Shown here: piece after piece, positions 58,319 through 64,000 of the stretch
How the letters are laid out: each line of letters opens with the position of its first letter
Numbering within the stretch: position 1 is the first letter of the stretch
NCBI GenBank assembly: GCA_000955795.1
Contig: JYOB01000016.1
Coordinates: forward strand, 335,908-399,907
DNA from: Burkholderiaceae bacterium 26
GTDB lineage: Bacteria; Pseudomonadota; Gammaproteobacteria; Burkholderiales; Burkholderiaceae
Direction: 5' to 3'
Length of the DNA stretch: 64,000 nt
Program-made: the position numbers and the translations under genes
The notes under the pieces: model-generated
What the model saw: only the letters and a program-made list of their open reading frames with translations
Database searches by the model: none
What the model was told of the DNA's origin: nothing

Positions 58319-58369
58319 TTGCTGCAAGCCATACGGGCCGAATGATCGAAGCGGCCTGCGCCGTGGTAC

Positions 58370-61039
58370 CTAGGTTTCGGCAAGCTGGCTTTTGGCCACA
58401 AAGGCTTCAAACGCGGCGGGCGGCACCGGCGGGCAGAAGAGGTGGCCCTGGCCGTAGTCACAGCCCGCCGCCACCAGGATCGCCTTCTGCTCCTCGGTCT
58501 CAATCCCTTCGGCAATGACCTTGATGCGCAGCGCGTGCGCCATGCTTACGATGGCGCTGCACAGTGCGATGTCTTTCGGGTCATGCGCGAGGCTGCGCAC
58601 GAACGACTGGTCGATCTTGATGTAGTCGATATCAAAGCGCTTCAGGTACGAGAGCGACGAATACCCCGTGCCGAAATCGTCGAGTGCAATGTCCACGCCC
58701 GCGCGCCGGAATTCGTGCAGGTGCTCGATCACCTCCGCGTTGTCGTCCATCAACGAGCCTTCGGTTATTTCAACGACCAGACTGTGCGGCGGAAGCCCCC
58801 GGCGCTCCACCACCTTGGGCCACGATTCGGTGCCCGACTGGTGCGCGCGGAACTCCAACGGCGACTTGTTGACCGACACCTGCATCGTGTTGTCGAGCGT
58901 GGCCTGCCAGTGCGTGAGCTGGTCCAGCGCTCTGTTCAGCACCCATTTGCCGATCTCGACGATCAGCCCGGTGTCCTCAGCCACCGGAATGAAATCTCCC
59001 GGATCGATCTCGCCCCGCACGGGGTGCGTCCAGCGGATCAGCGCCTCTGCCTTGCGGACCTTGCCCGTGAGCAGATCGACGATGGGCTGGTAGTGCACCG
59101 CAAGCTGCCCGTGCGCGAGCGCCACGCGCAGGTCGCTGGTCACGCGCAGGCGTTCCTGTTCGGCGCGCTGCAATGCCGGGGTAAAGACGGCCCATTGATT
59201 CCGTCCCGCGCTCTTGGCCGCGAACATGGCCTGGTCTGCGCGCACGAGCAACGATTCTGCGGAGTCGGCATCGCGCGGGTACAGCGCCACCCCGATGCTG
59301 GCCGACACTTCCACGCTTTCCTGGCCAAGCTGCAGCGGCGTGGCAATGCGCGCGAGCAGGCTGCGAATGATGGGCGTGACCGCCCCGGCATCGGACAGGT
59401 CCGGAAGGATGATGGTGAACTCGTCGCCCGCCAGCCGCGCGACCGTATCGGTGCCGCGCACGATGGCCGAGATGCGCCGGGCGATCTCCTTGAGCAGAAC
59501 GTCGCCCTGGTCATGGCCGAGCGTGTCGTTCACTTCCTTGAAACGGTCCAGATCGATGAACAGCAACGCCAGTTGTGTAGACGTCTGCCGCGCCCGCGCA
59601 ATCTCCTGCCGCAGGCGGTTGTAGAACATGTGCCGGTTGGGCAGATCGGTGAGCGCATCGAAGTTGGCCTGCCGCCAGATGACCTCTTCGGCGCGCTTTT
59701 TCTCCGTCATGTCGTGGATGAGCGCAACCCGGCGCGGCTCGCCCAGCGTGCTGTCGGCAAATGTGTCGATGGTGAGCAGCGCGGGGAACTCGCTGCCGTC
59801 CTTGCGGCGGATCAGGTATTCGCCGCTCCACGACCCCTTGGTTGCAACGCCCTCGCGCATGGCTTCGATCACAGCCCGCTCGTTGCATTCGGAGCGGATG
59901 GCGTCGCTGGACTGACCCTTGAATTCCTGCGCCGAATAGCCCGTGGTGACGGTAAAGGCAGGGTTCACGTCGATCACGCGCCCATCAAGCGTCGTCACCA
60001 TCATCGCTTCGCTGCTCGATGCATAGACCATGGAGGCCAGGCGCATCTCTTCGATGTGCCGCTTGCGCTCGGCCCCCTGGTGGCGAAGCGTGAAATACAG
60101 CAGCGCGAGCAGCAGGGTGGAGCCGGCTGCCTCCACCAGCGCAGTGCGCCGATAGCCGTCGTAAGGCGCGAGCACCGAGGCCACCGACTCGCCCACCAGG
60201 AAGTAGAGCCCGATCTCGGGCACATGGTGATAGCCGATGATGCGCTCCACGCCGTCGGTGCCCGATACCACGCGGTAGCTACCTGTTCCCAGTGCACCCG
60301 GCTTGTTGAAATGCCGGGCGCGGGGCGGTTTTTCGATACCCGCGGTCGGGTTGGGCACGCGGGCCAGGACCTGCCCAGACTCGCGGATGATCGTGGCAGC
60401 CCCGTCCTTGCCAATCGCAAGCGTATTCGCAAAGCTGGCGAACTGTTCCGGGCTGACCGACACCACAACGACACCCGCAAACTGCCCAGCCCTGAGGATG
60501 GGGCGCGTGAACTGGATCGACCACTTTTTCGAGACCTTGCCCTGCACCGGGTCGCTGATGAACAGCACGTCGCGTCCGCCCGATTCCTTGTGCACGCGAA
60601 AGTGCTCGCGCTGGCTCAGGTCGAGGCGTTCTGTTGTGGGGCCGATGCTGGAGTAGACCAGCATTCCGTTCTCATCGATCACGGCCACCTGGAAGGTCAG
60701 ATCGCGCACGGCTTCCTGCCGGTCGTGGATGACGTGCTCGAACACGTCGCGACCGGACAGCCAGCTCGCGCGCAGATCCAGGAGGAACTCCGACACGCGC
60801 CGCACGCTGCCAAGTGAGTACTCACCAAATGCCCGGGCTTCAACCTGGGTGCGCGCCTGCGCATCACGGATCAGCCTGTCGCGTTCTTGCGTGAGTTGAT
60901 GGAACGTGAACGTCCAAATGAACAACAAGACCACCGCCGCGCCGACGTTCAGCGGCGACAGCAGCCTCTGCCGCCATCCTTGCTCGGGCGTGTTATCAGT
61001 CGTGCCATCAGAAGAAGCCTTCGATTGCTCTGCGGGCAT
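58370..61039 (-). CDS. Membrane GGDEF-EAL c-di-GMP protein with PAS domain
   Basis: An 889-residue protein: membrane helix (about 27-45), periplasmic dCache-like sensor (about 50-295), second helix (about 300-320), PAS domain (about 330-445), GGDEF-like domain with AGDEF in place of GGDEF (ARLAGDEFTIIL), and an EAL domain with KAEALIRW, the DDFGTGYSS motif 6 region and KIDQSFV. The EAL residues look intact, so phosphodiesterase activity is likely; the AGDEF form often still binds or makes c-di-GMP, so the balance is uncertain. It converges with wspR, 51 bases away. GGAG precedes the ATG. Confidence 0.9.
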   Translation of the reverse strand: MPAEQSKASSDGTTDNTPEQGWRQRLLSPLNVGAAVVLLFIWTFTFHQLTQERDRLIRDAQARTQVEARAFGEYSLGSVRRVSEFLLDLRASWLSGRDVFEHVIHDRQEAVRDLTFQVAVIDENGMLVYSSIGPTTERLDLSQREHFRVHKESGGRDVLFISDPVQGKVSKKWSIQFTRPILRAGQFAGVVVVSVSPEQFASFANTLAIGKDGAATIIRESGQVLARVPNPTAGIEKPPRARHFNKPGALGTGSYRVVSGTDGVERIIGYHHVPEIGLYFLVGESVASVLAPYDGYRRTALVEAAGSTLLLALLYFTLRHQGAERKRHIEEMRLASMVYASSSEAMMVTTLDGRVIDVNPAFTVTTGYSAQEFKGQSSDAIRSECNERAVIEAMREGVATKGSWSGEYLIRRKDGSEFPALLTIDTFADSTLGEPRRVALIHDMTEKKRAEEVIWRQANFDALTDLPNRHMFYNRLRQEIARARQTSTQLALLFIDLDRFKEVNDTLGHDQGDVLLKEIARRISAIVRGTDTVARLAGDEFTIILPDLSDAGAVTPIIRSLLARIATPLQLGQESVEVSASIGVALYPRDADSAESLLVRADQAMFAAKSAGRNQWAVFTPALQRAEQERLRVTSDLRVALAHGQLAVHYQPIVDLLTGKVRKAEALIRWTHPVRGEIDPGDFIPVAEDTGLIVEIGKWVLNRALDQLTHWQATLDNTMQVSVNKSPLEFRAHQSGTESWPKVVERRGLPPHSLVVEITEGSLMDDNAEVIEHLHEFRRAGVDIALDDFGTGYSSLSYLKRFDIDYIKIDQSFVRSLAHDPKDIALCSAIVSMAHALRIKVIAEGIETEEQKAILVAAGCDYGQGHLFCPPVPPAAFEAFVAKSQLAET

Positions 61040-61294
61040 CCCCACTCCAGCGTTTGCGTGTCCAGTTGGCTCCGGCACGCGCGCGGCGTGCCTGATGTCG
61101 GCAATTTTATGTGCCTTCCACTCTATATCGGAGCGAAGCACATGTGTCTTAAGCCGAACGGTCAGACCAACGCCTGGATGCGCAATCGTTTGCTTCTGGG
61201 TGGGCAACCCTGGGCGGCACCCGGGTTGGTGCTTGGGCGCAACGCTTGCCGTGTGAGGCACCGCGCGAACTTGGCTCGCGCGGTGCTGGAGAGG

Positions 61295-63421
61295 TCAGCG
61301 CTCGTAAAACGCGGTGCCTTTATCTGCCATGTCACGCAGCAGGGCGGGCGGCGCGAAACGGCGGCCGTGTTTCGCAGCCAGCCGGTCGCACAGCTCGACA
61401 AAGGCGCCTACCCCCATCCGATGGATATGTGACACCGGTCCGCCCCGGAATGCAGGAAATCCCCAACCCAGCAGCGCGCCCACATCGGCATCGCGCGGGT
61501 CGGTCACCACGCCTTCATCCAGACAGCGCGCCGTTTCCACGGCCTGCACTGTGATGAGACGATCGACCAGCGTCTGAACGTCGGGCTGCGTGGCGGCTTT
61601 GGGGTATTCGGTCGCCAGCCCGGGCCACAGCGTTTTCTTGCCGCTCTCCGGATAGTCGTAGAAGCCCTGGCCCGCTTTGCGGCCGATGCGGCCCAGCGCC
61701 ACCATGCGCTCGGCCACGGCTTCACCGGGGCGCTCGATGTAGGCAACACCCAGATCGGCACGGGTCTGCTGGTTGACCTTGTGGATCAGCTCGCTCGAAA
61801 CCTCGTCGATGAGCGCGAGCGGCCCGACGGGCATGCCGGCCAGCAGCCCGGCGTTCTCGATCAATGCGGGCGCCACGCCTTCGGCGAGCATCGCCAGGCC
61901 TTCGAGCACGTAGGTCGAAAATACGCGGCTCGTATAAAAGCCGCGGCTGTCATTGACGACAATGGGTGTCATGCCGATGGCTTTCACGTAATCGAGCGCC
62001 TGCGCCCGCGTGGCCCGCGTGGTCTGCCGGGCGACGATCACCTCCACCAGCGGCATCTTGTCGACTGGCGAGAAGAAATGCAGCCCGATGAAGTTGCCCG
62101 GCCGCTGGCTCGCTTCGGCCAGCCCCGTGATCGGCAGCGTGGACGTGTTGGACGCGAAGATGGCATCGGGGGACAGCACGGCCTCGGCCTGGCTGGTGAC
62201 GTCGGCCTTGATTTCGCGCTGCTCAAACACGGCTTCCACAACGAGCCCCGCGCCATCCAGGTCGGCGTAGGACGTGGTGGGCTGAATGCGCGCGAGCAGC
62301 GCTTCAGCCTGGTCGGCATGCAGGCGGCCGCGCTGTACCTGTTTCTCGACGAGCTTGCGGGAATAGTCTTTACCGCGTTCGGCGGCTTCCTGCGTGGTGT
62401 CGAGCAGCACGACGGGCAGCCCCGCCTTGGCCGTGACGTAGGCGATGCCGGCGCCCATCATGCCGGCGCCCAGCACGCCGATCTTCGCGTAGCGACGCGT
62501 GGGCACATCGGCGGGACGCGCGGCCAGTTTGTTGGCCGCGTTCAGGCTGAAGAAAAGGGTACGGATCATCGCCCGTGCCTCCGGCGACAGCACCGCTTGC
62601 ACAAAGTAGCGTGCCTCGGTTTTGAGGCCCGTATCAAGATCGGTGATGAGCCCTTCGTACACGCACGACAGGATGCTGGCCGCTGCCGGATAGTTGCCGT
62701 AGGTCTTCTGCCGCAGCATGGCGTTGGCCGCAGTGAATAGCTGCTGCACGGCGGGGCTGGAGATGCCGCCCCCGGGCACCTTGTAGCCCTTGATGTCCCA
62801 CGGTTGCTGCGCGCGGGTCTGGCCTTCGCCCAGCAGCCACGCGCGCGCGGCATCGACTTCTTCCCCCGCGTTGACGACCGCATCGACAATGCCGAGCTTG
62901 AGCGCCTCCGCCGCCTTGATACGCTTGCCTTCAAGCAGCATGGGCAACGCCTTCTGCACACCAATAAGGCGCGGCAAACGCTGCGTGCCGCCACCACCCG
63001 GCAACAGGCCGAGCGTGACTTCTGGCAGGCCGAAGCGCGCGCGGGCGTTGTCGGCCGCCACGCGGTAGTGGCAAGCGAGCGCAATCTCCAGCCCGCCGCC
63101 CAGCGTGGAGCCCGGCAGTGCCGCTGCCACGGGTTTGCCGCAGGATTCCAGCTTGCGCAGCATGCGGTGCAGCTCGCACGTGCGGTCAAACAACGTGGCT
63201 GCGTCGTCGCTGGCCTGGAGCCATTCGAGGTCGCCGCCGGCAATGAAATCCGCCTTGGCGGAGGTGACCAGAATACCTTTGACGCTTGCATCCGCGCACA
63301 CGCGGTCGATGGCGGCAAAGAAGGCGGCGCAGGTTTCGCCGTTAAGCACGTTCTGTGCGCGGCCCGGCTGGTTCCACGTCAGCGTGGCGATGCCGTCGGT
63401 GTCGATGGTGATGTCGATCAT
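61295..63421 (-). CDS. Multifunctional enoyl-CoA hydratase / 3-hydroxyacyl-CoA dehydrogenase
   Basis: Fatty-acid beta-oxidation alpha subunit of the FadJ/FadB type, 708 residues. The N-terminal crotonase domain (1-190) has FIAGGDLEWL and PGGGGTQRLPRLIG; its usual second acid is in the LPEVTLGLLPG region. The Rossmann domain starts IGVLGAGMMGAGIAYV (about 316), followed by the catalytic His region GLHFFSPVDKMPLVEV and C-terminal helical domains. AAGGAG is 11 nt from the ATG. It follows a thiolase gene by 13 bases in one operon. Confidence 0.92.
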   Translation of the reverse strand: MIDITIDTDGIATLTWNQPGRAQNVLNGETCAAFFAAIDRVCADASVKGILVTSAKADFIAGGDLEWLQASDDAATLFDRTCELHRMLRKLESCGKPVAAALPGSTLGGGLEIALACHYRVAADNARARFGLPEVTLGLLPGGGGTQRLPRLIGVQKALPMLLEGKRIKAAEALKLGIVDAVVNAGEEVDAARAWLLGEGQTRAQQPWDIKGYKVPGGGISSPAVQQLFTAANAMLRQKTYGNYPAAASILSCVYEGLITDLDTGLKTEARYFVQAVLSPEARAMIRTLFFSLNAANKLAARPADVPTRRYAKIGVLGAGMMGAGIAYVTAKAGLPVVLLDTTQEAAERGKDYSRKLVEKQVQRGRLHADQAEALLARIQPTTSYADLDGAGLVVEAVFEQREIKADVTSQAEAVLSPDAIFASNTSTLPITGLAEASQRPGNFIGLHFFSPVDKMPLVEVIVARQTTRATRAQALDYVKAIGMTPIVVNDSRGFYTSRVFSTYVLEGLAMLAEGVAPALIENAGLLAGMPVGPLALIDEVSSELIHKVNQQTRADLGVAYIERPGEAVAERMVALGRIGRKAGQGFYDYPESGKKTLWPGLATEYPKAATQPDVQTLVDRLITVQAVETARCLDEGVVTDPRDADVGALLGWGFPAFRGGPVSHIHRMGVGAFVELCDRLAAKHGRRFAPPALLRDMADKGTAFYER

Positions 63422-63434
63422 GTCAGCACGCTCC

Positions 63435-64000
63435 TTAAATGCGTTCGATGATGGTGGCGGTGCCCATGCCGGCGCCGACGCACAGCGTGGCGAGGCCCGT
63501 GCTTGCTCCACGCCGTTCCAGCTCATCCAGCAGCGTGCCCAGAATCATGGCGCCCGTTGCACCCAGCGGATGGCCCATCGCAATGGCGCCGCCGTTGACG
63601 TTGATGCGGTCATGCGGCACGGCCAACACCTCCATGAAGCGCAGCACGACGGAGGCAAAGGCTTCGTTGAGCTCGTACAGGTCGATGTCGGACGCGGACA
63701 TGCCGGCGCGCTTGAGCGCCTTCTCTGCTGCGTAGGAAGGGCCGGTCAACATGATCGACGGCTCCGAGCCAATGCTCGCAAAGCTGCGGATGCGCGCACG
63801 TGGCTTGAGGCCCGCGCGCTTGCCGGCCTCGCGGCTGCCGATCAGCACAGCCGCGGCGCCATCGACGATGCCCGAGCTGTTGCCTGCGTGGTGCACGTGT
63901 TTGATGCGCTCAAGCTCTGGATAGCGCTGGCGGATCACCGCGTCAAAGCCGTATTGCTCGCCCAGTTCCGCAAACGACGGTTTGAGCTGTGCGAGCGTGT
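63435..64000 (-). CDS. Acetyl-CoA acyltransferase (thiolase), partial
   Basis: The last 188 codons of a thiolase; the gene continues past the window edge. The C-terminal half has [24 protein letters not shown], the catalytic His in [15 protein letters not shown] and the second Cys in LCVGAGMG. Paired with the multifunctional protein it would complete the last beta-oxidation step. FadA/FadI-type; the branch cannot be told from the part visible. Confidence 0.9.
   Translation of the reverse strand, partial: TLAQLKPSFAELGEQYGFDAVIRQRYPELERIKHVHHAGNSSGIVDGAAAVLIGSREAGKRAGLKPRARIRSFASIGSEPSIMLTGPSYAAEKALKRAGMSASDIDLYELNEAFASVVLRFMEVLAVPHDRINVNGGAIAMGHPLGATGAMILGTLLDELERRGASTGLATLCVGAGMGTATIIERI

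Overview
The window looks like the origin region of a secondary chromosome (chromid) from a Ralstonia-type betaproteobacterium. Evidence: high GC with strong G/C third-position use, a RepA-type (not DnaA-type) replicon with its own parAB, a second rpoN, a complete malonate decarboxylase cluster, a full Wsp chemosensory operon, and housekeeping-like genes (galU, prfC, fad genes) on the same molecule. The genus is inferred from gene content; no database was searched.

Layout. 0.2-1.2 kb: galU. 1.4-10.3 kb: replication and partition block, with a KfrA-like coiled-coil protein, parB, parA, a cold-shock gene, repA, an iteron-rich origin with DnaA boxes, a purine permease and a degenerate tyrosine-recombinase-like protein. 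RepA-type iterons (16-mer CGTACCCGTTTCTGCG and variants, 26 found) are spread from 1.4 to 9.05 kb. 10.6-15.2 kb: DUF4397 lipoprotein, multi-PAS hybrid histidine kinase, AI-2E-family transporter. 15.4-27.6 kb: envelope-type genes around a second rpoN and two sigma-54 activators (glycosyltransferases, PAP2 phosphatase, deacetylase, exported protein, DUF1328, two DUF883 proteins, YihY). Six good and one weaker sigma-54 (-24/-12) promoter candidates lie upstream of these genes, including rpoN itself, so this block may be a self-contained RpoN2 regulon. 28.0-29.6 kb: prfC.

30.2-41.7 kb: malonate catabolism (mdcABCDE, madLM, mdcGH on the minus strand). It has a 27-bp perfect palindrome upstream of mdcA and a large hairpin element between mdcE and madL. 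The MdcR-like LysR gene is separated from mdcA by a ferredoxin/EamA/TetR insert. 41.7-44 kb: small genes and paired hairpin elements, a J-domain protein and an ArsR-SRPBCC pair. 44.0-49.3 kb: ECF sigma/anti-sigma pair, divergent metallophosphoesterase-cupredoxin operon, and a DUF305/beta-propeller operon flanked by 131-bp direct repeats made of the cupredoxin 3' end. The divergent ECF-region promoters share GGAATA-N15-CGGTAT.

49.5-58.3 kb: complete wspABCDEFR operon (surface sensing to c-di-GMP), convergent with a membrane GGDEF-EAL protein (58.4-61.0 kb). 61.3-64.0 kb: fadB-like multifunctional beta-oxidation protein and a thiolase cut by the window edge. Stretches over 300 bases without a confident gene are described as their own entries where they hold something (origin region, 37.9-38.4 kb, 41.7-42.4 kb, 23.2-23.75 kb, 21.15-21.47 kb). 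Promoter, operator and terminator calls are pattern-based and were read by eye.
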